Shown in pieces: positions 1-8,717 of a DNA stretch of 64,000 nucleotides. The notes below the pieces were generated by a model. The model did no database searches. It was given only the letters and a program-made list of their open reading frames with translations, and was not told the origin of the DNA. How positions within the stretch are numbered: the stretch's first letter is position 1; each line of letters starts with the position of its first letter. A program made the translations under genes and the position numbers. The DNA is from M3007 sp044350425 (GTDB lineage: Bacteria > Bacteroidota > Bacteroidia > Chitinophagales > Saprospiraceae), in assembly GCA_044350425.1 (NCBI GenBank), contig JBILHS010000009.1, forward strand, positions 1 through 64,000. The letters are read 5' to 3'.

Positions 1-546
1 ATCGCAACAGAGCAATCCAAAGATCGCGGAGAAGCAGAGACCCTGACCGCAGCAGAAAAACAGGAGAACCTTCGTCGGGTAGGTATGGGTGCCCTGAAGT
101 TTTTTATTGTCAAGGTGCATCCTAAGAAGAAAATGATCTTTAATCCGGAGGAATCGGTTGATTTGCAAGGCCAAACAGGCCCTTATATTCAGTACAGTTA
201 TGTCCGGATCAATGGATTGATGCAAAGGGTTGAAAAAGAAGGCATTGACTTGTCTACGGCAAATCAATACACCCTTATTGAACCTCAGGAAAAGGAACTC
301 CTGGTCGCCTTGCTAGATTATCCAGGAGTGGTACAGAAGGCCGCTGAAGAATATGACCCGTCACTGGTGGCCAACTTTAGCTACGATCTGGCTAAAAAGT
401 ACCATCGTTTTTGGCATGATCTTTCTGTTTTCAACGCAGACACGGCTGAAGCCAGGGCATTCAGATTATCCTTGAGTCGTGCGGTTGGACAAGTACTTAA
501 ATCCAGCATGGGACTGTTAGGCGTTGAAATGCCCGAGCGGATGTAA
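1..546 (+). CDS. argS: Arginyl-tRNA synthetase, C-terminal part (cut by window edge)
   Basis: The reading frame is open from base 1, so the gene starts upstream and only about the last 181 residues are visible. ArgRS charges tRNA-Arg with arginine in the cytoplasm. The segment KVHPKKKMIFNPEESVD, followed by GQTGPYIQYSYVRI, is the conserved end of the class I catalytic domain. The remainder is the all-helical DALR anticodon-binding domain and ends in the family-typical LGVEMPERM. The stop lies 39 nt before glnS on the same strand, so the two synthetases may be co-transcribed. An ATG at 85 is internal and is not a start. Confidence 0.95.
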   Translation: MATEQSKDRGEAETLTAAEKQENLRRVGMGALKFFIVKVHPKKKMIFNPEESVDLQGQTGPYIQYSYVRINGLMQRVEKEGIDLSTANQYTLIEPQEKELLVALLDYPGVVQKAAEEYDPSLVANFSYDLAKKYHRFWHDLSVFNADTAEARAFRLSLSRAVGQVLKSSMGLLGVEMPERM

Positions 547-585
547 GCCTAACCCTTATTCACCACCTTAAAAGCAAACAAATTT

Positions 586-2250
586 ATGAGCACACATAGC
601 AACGAATCCCTGAATTTCCTGGAAGAGATCATTGAAGCCGATCTGAAGTCTGGAAAACATAATACGATACTGACCCGATTTCCTCCAGAACCCAATGGCT
701 ATCTGCACATTGGTCACGCAACCAGTATCTGCCTGAATTTTGGATTGGGGGTTAAATATAACGGGGCCACCAATCTGCGTTTTGATGATACGAATCCAAC
801 GACAGAGGAGACCGAATTTGTAGATAGTATCATTGAAGATGTGCGCTGGCTGGGCTTTGAACCAGCCAAGATCGTTTATGCATCGGATTATTTTGAGCAA
901 CTATATGAGTGGGCTAAAGTATTGATCTCTAAAGGGAAAGCGTACGTAGATTTTTCTACTTCAGAAGAGATGGCGGTGCTGAAAGGCACGCCAACGGAGC
1001 CAGGCAAACCAAGCCCTTACCGGGATACAACGCCGGAAGAAAACCTTGCCTTGTTTGAAAAAATGAAGTCGGGGGAATTCCCGGATGGGCATTGTACCCT
1101 TCGCGCCAAGATCGACATGACTTCCTCCAATATGATCATGCGCGATCCCTTACTCTACCGCATCAAACACGCTCACCACCACCGTACGGGCGATGCCTGG
1201 TGCATTTACCCGATGTACGACTGGGCGCATGGACAAAGTGATAGTCTGGAAAATATTACGCACTCTATCTGCACTTTGGAATTTGCACCACACCGTGAAC
1301 TATATGATTGGTGTATTGCTCAATTGGGCATCTTCCCTTCAAAACAGTACGAATTTGCCCGCCGCAATGTCTCTTATGCCATCACCAGCAAACGGAAACT
1401 TAAGCAGCTGGTAGAGGAAAAAATTGTGCGCAGTTGGGACGACCCCAGGATGCCGACCATCTCTGGTTTCCGGCGCAGAGGATATACGCCGGCTAGTATC
1501 CGTGAGTTTTGTGATCGGATCGGTTTGGGCAAACGGGAGATGGTGGCTGATATGTCCTTGCTTGAGTTCTGTATTCGTGAAGATCTCAACAAAAGTTCTT
1601 TGCGTCGTTTTGCAGTGCTGGATCCACTTAAAGTGGTGATCACCAATTATCCCGAAGGACAAATTGATCATCTTGAAACCGAAAACAACCCTGAAGCGCC
1701 GGAAACAGGCCATCGCCCACTCTCGTTTGGCCGCGAACTTTGGATCGAGCAGGATGACTTTATGGAAACACCGCCGCCGAAGTATAACCGACTTTCGCCC
1801 GATGGTATCGTGCGGCTAAAATCAGCCTACATCATTCGTTGTGAAGCAGTGATTAAGGATGATGCGGGGAATATTAAGGAGCTACATTGCACCTACATCC
1901 CTGAAAGCCGCTCCGGCCAGGATACCTCAGGTCTAAAACCCAAAGGCGTTATCCATTGGCTTTCGGCCAGTGATGCAAAGCCAGCTGAGGTACGCCTTTA
2001 CGATCGACTGTTTCAGGTAGAGGACCCTGCCAGAGAGGAGGATTTTATTTCCACGATCAATCCCAATTCTTTGCAGATCATTGAAAATGCACTGGTCGAA
2101 CCAGCGTTGATCGGCGCCGCGTTGGGCGATCGCTTCCAGTTTACAAGACTGGGCTATTTCTGCGTGGACCCGGATTCCAGCGCAGATAAAATGGTGTTCA
2201 ATCGCACCGTTACATTGAAGGATACCTGGGCTAAAGAATCGGCCAAGTAA
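586..2250 (+). CDS. glnS: Glutaminyl-tRNA synthetase
   Basis: Class I synthetase of 554 residues that charges tRNA-Gln directly. The HIGH motif is at residues 41-44, inside FPPEPNGYLHIGHA, which is diagnostic for GlnRS/GluRS. The KMSKS equivalent is TSKRK at about 267-271. The two beta-barrel anticodon-binding domains fill the C-terminal 200 residues. The length matches bacterial GlnRS. Its presence means that glutamine can be charged without the GatCAB transamidation route. A hairpin terminator follows the stop within 30 nt. Confidence 0.96.
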   Translation: MSTHSNESLNFLEEIIEADLKSGKHNTILTRFPPEPNGYLHIGHATSICLNFGLGVKYNGATNLRFDDTNPTTEETEFVDSIIEDVRWLGFEPAKIVYASDYFEQLYEWAKVLISKGKAYVDFSTSEEMAVLKGTPTEPGKPSPYRDTTPEENLALFEKMKSGEFPDGHCTLRAKIDMTSSNMIMRDPLLYRIKHAHHHRTGDAWCIYPMYDWAHGQSDSLENITHSICTLEFAPHRELYDWCIAQLGIFPSKQYEFARRNVSYAITSKRKLKQLVEEKIVRSWDDPRMPTISGFRRRGYTPASIREFCDRIGLGKREMVADMSLLEFCIREDLNKSSLRRFAVLDPLKVVITNYPEGQIDHLETENNPEAPETGHRPLSFGRELWIEQDDFMETPPPKYNRLSPDGIVRLKSAYIIRCEAVIKDDAGNIKELHCTYIPESRSGQDTSGLKPKGVIHWLSASDAKPAEVRLYDRLFQVEDPAREEDFISTINPNSLQIIENALVEPALIGAALGDRFQFTRLGYFCVDPDSSADKMVFNRTVTLKDTWAKESAK

Positions 2251-2277
2251 ATTCTTTAAATTCCCATAGTGTAATCA

Positions 2278-2314
2278 CGGGGCATTTCGCAGCAGGCGGG
2301 ATGCCCCGTTTGTT
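2278..2314 (+). terminator. Rho-independent terminator after glnS
   Basis: An 8-bp perfect stem (CGGGGCAT at 2278-2285 with ATGCCCCG at 2301-2308) is followed by a short T-rich run. It lies 27 nt after the glnS stop. Confidence 0.7.
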
Positions 2315-2490
2315 AATGTGTCTTAAAAATAACGCCTCATTTGCTGGAAGCCTGTGACAAAATTACCGTTTTAGCGTTTACCATACATGCTTGCAAAACA
2401 AGCACAGAGTAAAAAACAAACACACCGCACCGGCCTTTTGGGCTGTGCCATTCATTAAGGAAGATTGTTTTCATTTGGTTTTTAGGGTTT

Positions 2491-2526
2491 AGCCGTCGGG
2501 GCGCAATGTTCCGACGGCTTTTTTAT
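2491..2526 (+). terminator. Strong terminator with no obvious upstream gene
   Basis: A 9-bp perfect stem (AGCCGTCGG at 2491-2499, CCGACGGCT at 2511-2519) runs into a T-rich tract. glnS already has its own terminator at 2278-2314. The roughly 180 nt between them hold no ORF, but they do contain two smaller hairpins, near 2390-2402 and 2433-2451. This could be the end of a small non-coding RNA or a second glnS terminator. No exact Bacteroidota promoter was found in front of it. Confidence 0.65.
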
Positions 2527-2583
2527 TTCAATCTTGGTATCTTGCCGCCCATTTCTGACCGTTTCTCTTGAAAATATATCCGT

Positions 2584-3303
2584 TTGAAGGACTTTCTAAA
2601 AAAAATACTCAAAGCATTCCCTTTTGCTTTCACGAAAAACCAACGCTATGACCGCCTCACAGAAGGTGTCATCAGCAAAGTATGCCGACCTGATAGCAAT
2701 TGTGCAGATGTAGGCTGTCACAAGGGTGAAATTCTTGACCTCTTACTTGCTGCAGCCCCTCAAGGCCAGCATTTTGGGTTTGAGCCGATCCCAATCATGT
2801 ATCAAAATCTGAAAGCGAAATACGCCAACCGTACGAACTGCCATTTTTTTGACCTGGCACTTTCAAATACCCCCGGCACCTCAAGCTTCAATTATGTTGT
2901 GAGTAATCCATCTTACAGCGGGTTGCTCCGGCGGAAATATGATCGTGCCAATGAAGAAGATACCCAAATAACAGTGCGCACAGAAAAGCTGGATGATGTT
3001 TGGCCAACGGATCTACCCCTGAATGTGATTAAAATTGACGTAGAAGGAGGCGAGCAGATGGTGCTGGAAGGCGCCCGTGAAACCCTGCGCCGTTGGAAAC
3101 CAATCGTGATATTCGAACACGGTTTGGGTGCTTCGGATGTATACGGATCTACTCCGGAACAAGTATTTGCCTTACTGGATTCTTGTGGGTTGCGAATTTT
3201 TTTGCTGGAAAACTTTCTGAAAAATGGATCAAGTCTGGATGCTTCAGGCTTCGCCAGACAGTTTTACGAAAGGGAAAACTATTATTTTGTAGCTTCTGTG
3301 TAG
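2584..3303 (+). CDS. FkbM-family methyltransferase
   Basis: Protein of 239 residues with an SAM-binding motif I (ADVGCHKGE near residues 42-50) and the FkbM hallmark VIKIDVEGGEQMVLEGA near 149-165. The family O-methylates sugars and other small molecules. The true substrate cannot be told. The frame has a TGA at 2569-2571 and no ATG before the SAM motif, so the start is taken as the TTG at 2584. The gene ends 13 nt from the convergent hydrolase at 3317. Confidence 0.82.
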   Translation: MKDFLKKILKAFPFAFTKNQRYDRLTEGVISKVCRPDSNCADVGCHKGEILDLLLAAAPQGQHFGFEPIPIMYQNLKAKYANRTNCHFFDLALSNTPGTSSFNYVVSNPSYSGLLRRKYDRANEEDTQITVRTEKLDDVWPTDLPLNVIKIDVEGGEQMVLEGARETLRRWKPIVIFEHGLGASDVYGSTPEQVFALLDSCGLRIFLLENFLKNGSSLDASGFARQFYERENYYFVASV

Positions 3304-3316
3304 TGCAACCCACTGC

Positions 3317-4429
3317 TTAATTTCCTTTCGCCTCTTCTTCCTTTTCTTTGATTCGCAAAGCATATGGTCCGGGTACGGTGACTTGTAATTCTTTGATAGG
3401 TCTGCCATCCGGCCAATTGCCCAAAAACCGTTGAGAAGCGGTATTGCCAAAGGCGACTTCCTTGTGATCTCCTGTACGGGTGTATGCGATGAGTGCATCT
3501 GCTAATTTCCAATAGCAATTGAAATCCACCTCATTGAGTCGGGCGGTCATTAATACCCTTTTAGCAGTGTAATTCCGAACCCCGGTATCAAAATCCAGGT
3601 CGTATGCATAAGGCTCAGAATGGGTTGCCAATATGTACCTGTTGTAATTGCTGGTATCGCGGCGCTGTACAATAAGATTTCGGTTGGGGGTATTCACTGC
3701 GGTTTCAAAAACCAGACGGCCAAATTCTTCCCCGACCACGTAGTCATCCTCGCCCACGATCACCAACATATTCAGGTCATGGGGCAGTCGTTCATATTTT
3801 TCCAGGCGTGCACCCTTGAATGGGCCAGAACCCGGTTCTGCGAGCAAAAGGGCCGTGGGTTTAGGAATATCAAATTCCTGCCAGTGCGTGGCAAGATTGG
3901 TCGCGATCACGCCTCCGTAGGAATGTGCGATGTAGGCCACTTTTTCGGTGCGGGGTTTTACATGCCCCTCTTTTCCGAGTGCCTTTAAGGCATCCCGGAT
4001 GCCTTTCGCAGCATTTTCCGGAAATCCATCAGGTCGTGGCCAAACCAGATTTTTTTGATAACGTGGATAGATAACAATATTTCCTTTGGCTACTAAATGT
4101 TTGATCCATTTGCCATAAGCCATCGGGTTGTAAGCGCCGTATCCATGGAGAAAAACAACTACCTCGGCTGAATCCGGAACGGGTTCAGCAGGTTCAAAAA
4201 GCCAATATCCATCTGCCTGGGTGGCAGCATCATAAAATGCAACCGAGTGATGAGCATAATCTGCACCACCCGGACCCTCAAAGGACTGCCCGGGATATGG
4301 TGTACCTTGTGCCGCCGCAAAAATACCTTTCAGAATCAAAGGGGATACTGGCAGTACTTTGCTACAAATTTGCTTAAACCGACTGGTTTTAAACCGCTGG
4401 AGGGTCTGTTGCTTCTGTTCTTCCATCAT
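3317..4429 (-). CDS. Alpha/beta-hydrolase
   Basis: Protein of 370 residues with an alpha/beta-hydrolase core. The oxyanion-hole segment is VVFLHGYGAYNP (HGYG at 95-98). The nucleophile elbow is AHSYGG, with the predicted catalytic Ser at 170. An N-terminal stretch of about 80 residues precedes the fold and has no clear signal peptide. The nearest resemblance is to chlorophyllase/esterase-like hydrolases, but the substrate is unknown. Two adjacent Met codons offer alternative starts. The gene stands alone between two plus-strand genes. Confidence 0.75.
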   Translation of the reverse strand: MMEEQKQQTLQRFKTSRFKQICSKVLPVSPLILKGIFAAAQGTPYPGQSFEGPGGADYAHHSVAFYDAATQADGYWLFEPAEPVPDSAEVVVFLHGYGAYNPMAYGKWIKHLVAKGNIVIYPRYQKNLVWPRPDGFPENAAKGIRDALKALGKEGHVKPRTEKVAYIAHSYGGVIATNLATHWQEFDIPKPTALLLAEPGSGPFKGARLEKYERLPHDLNMLVIVGEDDYVVGEEFGRLVFETAVNTPNRNLIVQRRDTSNYNRYILATHSEPYAYDLDFDTGVRNYTAKRVLMTARLNEVDFNCYWKLADALIAYTRTGDHKEVAFGNTASQRFLGNWPDGRPIKELQVTVPGPYALRIKEKEEEAKGN

Positions 4430-4474
4430 AAACTAGCTTGAATAAGAAACATAAACGCAAACCTTGCGCTTTCG

Positions 4475-4506
4475 TTGACTGGAGTTGGTTACAAAAAGTA
4501 ATTTTG
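4475..4506 (+). promoter_or_regulatory. Bacteroidota-type promoter of the VanX-like gene
   Basis: TTG at 4475-4477, 21 nt of spacer and TAATTTTG at 4499-4506 match the Bacteroidota primary-sigma consensus (-33 TTTG/TTG, -7 TAnnTTTG). The ATG of the next gene is 17 nt further on, giving a short leader. Confidence 0.6.
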
Positions 4507-4522
4507 CCAAAATTTGAACACA

Positions 4523-5290
4523 ATGATACGTTTCAGTTCCTATTTTATTTTGATCCTGATGCTGGCTTGTGGAAGTGATCCTTCTGCCAATAAAATGGTG
4601 GAAGTGACACCTGCGCCTGAACCAGTGGTCACCGATGAAAGCCCCGTTGAGGTTCCTGTTGAAAAAGCGGAAGAGGCTGTGGAATCAACCACTCCGTCGC
4701 TCCCAAGTTCGCCCAGACTAACTTCCACAGCAGCACCCGTGCAGGGAAAGGATTTTACAGATGTCATCTTGTTGGACCCATCCATCCGGCTGGATATACG
4801 ATATGCCACCACAGACAATTTTACAAAATCAAAGATCTATGACTGCCCGCAATGCCTGCTCCGGCCGGAAGCCGCCGAAGCCGTGGTGATTGCACACAAA
4901 GCCTTAAAAAAGAAAGGTTTAGGCCTGAAAATGTTTGATTGTTACCGCCCCCGGCCCTACCAGCAAAGACTTTGGGATAAAGTGCCCAATCCTGATTACG
5001 TGACACCTCCGGCCAAAGGTTCCATGCATTCCCGGGGTGCTGCGGTAGATCTTACTATTGTAGATGCGAATGGCAAAGAACTGGATATGGGAACCCCTTA
5101 TGATTTTTTTGGCCCTGAAGCACACACTGACAACAACAAATTGCCACAAAAAGTACTTGCCAACCGTCGTTTGCTGCGCGAAGCCCTCGAGGCCGTGGGT
5201 TTTAAGGCTATCCGGACCGAATGGTGGCATTTTTCCTACCAACGTAAATCATGGCCACTTTCTGATTATGTCTGGCCTTGCAATAAATAG
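4523..5290 (+). CDS. VanX/DdpX-like D-Ala-D-Ala dipeptidase lipoprotein
   Basis: Zinc D,D-dipeptidase of the M15D family, expected to cleave D-Ala-D-Ala outside the cytoplasm. With the ATG at 4523 the protein has 255 residues. It opens with a lipoprotein signal peptide (lipobox LMLAC, Cys16) and a Pro/Glu-rich linker to about residue 70. Family residues are present: DCYRP (Arg142), the zinc motif SMHSRGAAVD (His169, Asp176) and EWWH (Glu233, His236). A TTG at 4514 is a possible earlier start but is less likely given the signal peptide. No other resistance gene is nearby, so a role in peptidoglycan turnover is more likely than glycopeptide resistance. A methyltransferase follows after 14 nt. 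Confidence 0.85.
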   Translation: MIRFSSYFILILMLACGSDPSANKMVEVTPAPEPVVTDESPVEVPVEKAEEAVESTTPSLPSSPRLTSTAAPVQGKDFTDVILLDPSIRLDIRYATTDNFTKSKIYDCPQCLLRPEAAEAVVIAHKALKKKGLGLKMFDCYRPRPYQQRLWDKVPNPDYVTPPAKGSMHSRGAAVDLTIVDANGKELDMGTPYDFFGPEAHTDNNKLPQKVLANRRLLREALEAVGFKAIRTEWWHFSYQRKSWPLSDYVWPCNK

Positions 5291-5304
5291 AAGAAGACAA
5301 CGAT

Positions 5305-6135
5305 ATGAATTTCAAATTTTTATTTCCGACTTTTCGAAACCGATACCGGTTCGTTCAACAGCGCCTAGAAAAGTATGTCACCAATTCGACTGGCCAGCGC
5401 ACAGCTGATGCGGTTCTTAACCTCGGCACGGGAGAAGGTGATTATGATCGTATGGTGGCCGGATATTGTACACAACTGATCGGTTGTGATGTGAATGAAG
5501 AGGATCTTGCGCATGCGCGAAGCCTTAATTCTGGTGTGGCCAATCTCAGATATGAACTGAATAATGCACTTGAACTCTCCTACGCGACGGGGTCTTTCGA
5601 TCTCCTGGTGTCCTGCGAGGTGATCGAGCATGTTGGACAACCTGAAAAAATGGTGCAGGAAATGGCTCGTGTATTGGGGCCTGGCGGTCTGGCAATTATG
5701 ACTTTTCCGAGTCGGGAATTTCCAATCACCTATGATCCTGTGAACAGGATTTGGCAATGGGTACGCAAGCCTTCGGATAAGGAAAATCTGATTTCTCAGG
5801 GGGCCTATGCATTTGGGCATGATTATCTGATCGGTTCAGCAGATTTCAAAAAATGGGCCGAAAATGCTGGTTTTGAGATCCTTGAATTCAAGGGACTCAG
5901 TCGCCATCTGACCGGTCTGTTGGAAGTGTATTGGACAGGTATTGTTCAGAGCATTTTTAAAAAGAACTCGCGAAACGTAACTACAGATGCCACTGGCGGA
6001 GTAAAAATTCGTCCTGCTACTACTGGTGAACCCTGGTTGGTCTTTGTAACTGACTTTTTACTTTGGCTGGATCAGGTGCTTTTCGGCTGGACGAACAGAA
6101 GTATTGGGAAAGGGGTGGTCATGCGCAAAAAGTAA
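5305..6135 (+). CDS. SAM-dependent methyltransferase, class I
   Basis: Protein of 276 residues with the Methyltransf_11-type fold. Motif I is LNLGTGEGDYD (39-48), the acidic ribose-binding residue follows in LIGCDVNEED, and SCEVIEHV is the motif IV region. The C-terminal third holds a hydrophobic stretch but no clear membrane helix. The substrate is unknown. It starts 14 nt after the dipeptidase gene and probably shares its promoter at 4475. A bidirectional terminator follows. Confidence 0.8.
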   Translation: MNFKFLFPTFRNRYRFVQQRLEKYVTNSTGQRTADAVLNLGTGEGDYDRMVAGYCTQLIGCDVNEEDLAHARSLNSGVANLRYELNNALELSYATGSFDLLVSCEVIEHVGQPEKMVQEMARVLGPGGLAIMTFPSREFPITYDPVNRIWQWVRKPSDKENLISQGAYAFGHDYLIGSADFKKWAENAGFEILEFKGLSRHLTGLLEVYWTGIVQSIFKKNSRNVTTDATGGVKIRPATTGEPWLVFVTDFLLWLDQVLFGWTNRSIGKGVVMRKK

Positions 6136-6155
6136 GCGCTTTTTAACTCAAATTA

Positions 6156-6192
6156 AAAAAGGTCATTTCGCAGTGAGCGAAATGACCTTTTT
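6156..6192. terminator. Bidirectional terminator between convergent genes
   Basis: A long perfect inverted repeat (arms 6156-6171 and 6177-6192, 5-nt loop) carries A5 on one side and T5 on the other, so it can end transcription from both the methyltransferase gene and the minus-strand gene at 6215. Confidence 0.85.
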
Positions 6193-6214
6193 GTTTGCCT
6201 TATGAAACCATTCT

Positions 6215-8602
6215 TTATTGCTTCACAAGTTTAACCGCAACGCTTGAGCGACCTGCGCTGCGCAATGCGGCAAAATAAACGCCAGGTTTCCAGGTGTTTC
6301 CAAAGGTGGTAATACCTGTTTTTGAAGCAAGTCTTTCTGTGTAAATGACCTGTCCCATTAGATTGCTGACCTCTACAACAGGGTTTTCGTCGCTACTTTC
6401 CCAGGAATATCGGAAATCGAACGCTTCAACACTAGGGTTTGGAGACGCGGACATAAAGGCAGATTGGTCAAAATCCGGCTTCACCCCAACTGTGGCTGGC
6501 ACTACTTTGAAAATATCAACAGCGCCTTCCAGCCAGTTGCCCGGAGCAATATCGTTGGCTAAAAACTCAATGCGCATGTTGTCGCTTAAAGTAGTGAAAT
6601 CCTTCAGGTGGATCTCTCCGGAATAGCGCCAGGCACTTTCAGAGACGGTCTCGGTCAGAATATTGAAGGTTTGATTTCCTTTGAGGAGATTGACCTGGAA
6701 TTTATCATTGGCTGGATTGCCCAGTGTAGCTGCATTGTAGAACCAATAGTAGAAGCTCAGTACGGCATCCGGATAGGCAGCCAATTTTATAACCGGAGAA
6801 AATAAGGAAACTACCCCGTTGTCTACATCGTTGCTTCCAGGTTGTCCTCCTCCATTGGCTGTCATATAGCACAGTTCATTATTGTCTTGATCTGCATCCG
6901 CTTCAGGATTCACCAGATTACCTTGGTTTGTGGTTCCTTCCGGCACTTCTCGTACCCAATCTCCAGCCTCTGCTGTGCCGCCGATGGTCCAGCCAAGATC
7001 TGTTGCAAAGTCATCATAGTAGCCAGGTGTTAGCTGGATAAGCACAGGGTTGGAAGGAACAACAGTAACCGTACCTACCAGATATCCCCATTTTCCAGCA
7101 GTGGCTGTATAGGTTCCCGCAGGGATACAATCTTTGCTGAACTGACCATTGGCGTTGGTAGTGAGGCTGTAAGAAATGTTTGCGCTGCTTAAAGTCACCT
7201 GGGCATTTGCAATGGGTAAATTGGAGCCGAGCTCTGTCACCGTCCCTGTAGCTGAAAATACCTGTCCGGCATCCATCGTCACATCCAACACGGTCACCTG
7301 GCCAGCAGCAAGGGTAATGTTGACGGTTTTAGGTGGGAATCCGGGTGCCGTGATGGTGGCCGTAAAATTGCCCGGAGTAACCTGGCCGGTTCGATAATTA
7401 CCGTCTGCCCGGGTAATTGCCAGTTTGACGGGATCTGTTCCGCCATTAATTTTCACCGTAGCGCCATTCAGGGCCTGGCCAGTGCAGCCATCGAGGATCT
7501 TACCTTCCAGATAACAGGCGCGTTTGTAGGTTGGAGTGAGCACCGTCAGTTGCCCCGGGTCAATATCAGAAGTGATCACTGTGCCGGAGGGGAAATAGGG
7601 ATATACGCCCCAGCAACCTTCAAATTCCAGGTTGTTCCCGGTATAAGTGTCATATTGCGCTACTGTGATGAGATTTTGCGGGCGATGCGCATCCACGATC
7701 AAAGTACCACTGGTATACCAGGAGGTCACCGCATAGTCATTCAGAATATGCGTATTGTGAACATAGGTGCCTGTTCCATTGTTTGGAGAGATCCGATCCA
7801 GTTCGCGAATGTCTGAAGGGTCGCTTACATCGTAAGAGGTCAGGAAAGAAGGCGTGGTCTCATCTGTCGTCAGAATGTGCTTGCGATCATCTGTGATCCA
7901 GGCATTGTGGGTGAACTTTCCAGGAGTTTCTACAGTACCCAGTACCTCCGGGTTGCTTTTGTCCGCCATGTCAACAATCGCCATAATGCCTGCATTGATG
8001 TGGCAGGAATACAGTGTGTCGTTGTCGGCATAACCATCATGGATATACCCCAGTTGCGTGAATGATCCCACATATTTAGGGTTGTACGGATCCGAATTGA
8101 GGTCAAATATTTTTGCGCCCCCGTTAAATAAGCCGCCACCAAATGCATAGAGGAAACCCTTTGTCACGTCAATGTGCAAGGCATGAATGGTATTAAGTTG
8201 TCCGGCAATGGCTGCATCACCTGTGTAGAAATGTGACGTTAGATTTGCACTGGGCAGGCCGCTCAAATCAACAATTTGCAGCCCTTGTCCACCCTCAGAA
8301 GTGACGTAAGCATAGTGACCATACACTTTGATCTCTTTCCAGAGGTTGTTTGGCCCCGGAATTTGAACAATTTGTTGAGGAGAAGCCGGGTTGGTGATAT
8401 CTACAATGATCAGGCCTTGGGAGCCGCCTAACAAAGCATATTCCTGACCATTTTGCCAGTAACCACATACGTTGGCCAGTGTCTGGCCAGGAAAATCCAT
8501 AGTGGCCCGGAGTTGAAGATTGATGTTTTGTAATTGGGCGAATGCGAATTGTGCAGCAAAAAGTAAAGGAGCGCACAGGGCGATCTTGAAAAATCTGTTC
8601 AT
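6215..8602 (-). CDS. Choice-of-anchor-B-type secreted protein with T9SS type A sorting domain
   Basis: The start is taken at the ATG at 8602, giving 795 residues that begin with a signal peptide ending in AQFAFAQ. The open frame upstream of it looks non-coding. Residues of about 30-360 carry LVIVD-type beta-propeller repeats, for example YVTSEGGQGLQIVDLSG. Two carboxypeptidase-regulatory-like beta-sandwich domains follow at about 370-530, then a jelly-roll-like segment (YYDDFATDLGW onwards). The last 80 residues (SASPNPSVEAFDFRYSW to the end) are a T9SS type A C-terminal domain. The protein is therefore expected to be exported and anchored or released at the cell surface. Its function is unknown. 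Confidence 0.85.
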   Translation of the reverse strand: MNRFFKIALCAPLLFAAQFAFAQLQNINLQLRATMDFPGQTLANVCGYWQNGQEYALLGGSQGLIIVDITNPASPQQIVQIPGPNNLWKEIKVYGHYAYVTSEGGQGLQIVDLSGLPSANLTSHFYTGDAAIAGQLNTIHALHIDVTKGFLYAFGGGLFNGGAKIFDLNSDPYNPKYVGSFTQLGYIHDGYADNDTLYSCHINAGIMAIVDMADKSNPEVLGTVETPGKFTHNAWITDDRKHILTTDETTPSFLTSYDVSDPSDIRELDRISPNNGTGTYVHNTHILNDYAVTSWYTSGTLIVDAHRPQNLITVAQYDTYTGNNLEFEGCWGVYPYFPSGTVITSDIDPGQLTVLTPTYKRACYLEGKILDGCTGQALNGATVKINGGTDPVKLAITRADGNYRTGQVTPGNFTATITAPGFPPKTVNITLAAGQVTVLDVTMDAGQVFSATGTVTELGSNLPIANAQVTLSSANISYSLTTNANGQFSKDCIPAGTYTATAGKWGYLVGTVTVVPSNPVLIQLTPGYYDDFATDLGWTIGGTAEAGDWVREVPEGTTNQGNLVNPEADADQDNNELCYMTANGGGQPGSNDVDNGVVSLFSPVIKLAAYPDAVLSFYYWFYNAATLGNPANDKFQVNLLKGNQTFNILTETVSESAWRYSGEIHLKDFTTLSDNMRIEFLANDIAPGNWLEGAVDIFKVVPATVGVKPDFDQSAFMSASPNPSVEAFDFRYSWESSDENPVVEVSNLMGQVIYTERLASKTGITTFGNTWKPGVYFAALRSAGRSSVAVKLVKQ

Positions 8603-8717
8603 AAAAAGCAGTAAGGATGGATGGCGGTCTTTTGGAAATCGGGGCGAAAATACGGCTAAAAAACATCTGCATTTTGAATAGGTTTTAAACTGTCTTCCAA
8701 AAGCAATTCTAGCCAGG

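Noticed and set aside
4523..5290. VanX-like gene as a vancomycin resistance determinant
   Set aside because: No VanA/VanH-type ligase or dehydrogenase or VanRS regulator nearby; the lipoprotein form fits cell-wall turnover better.
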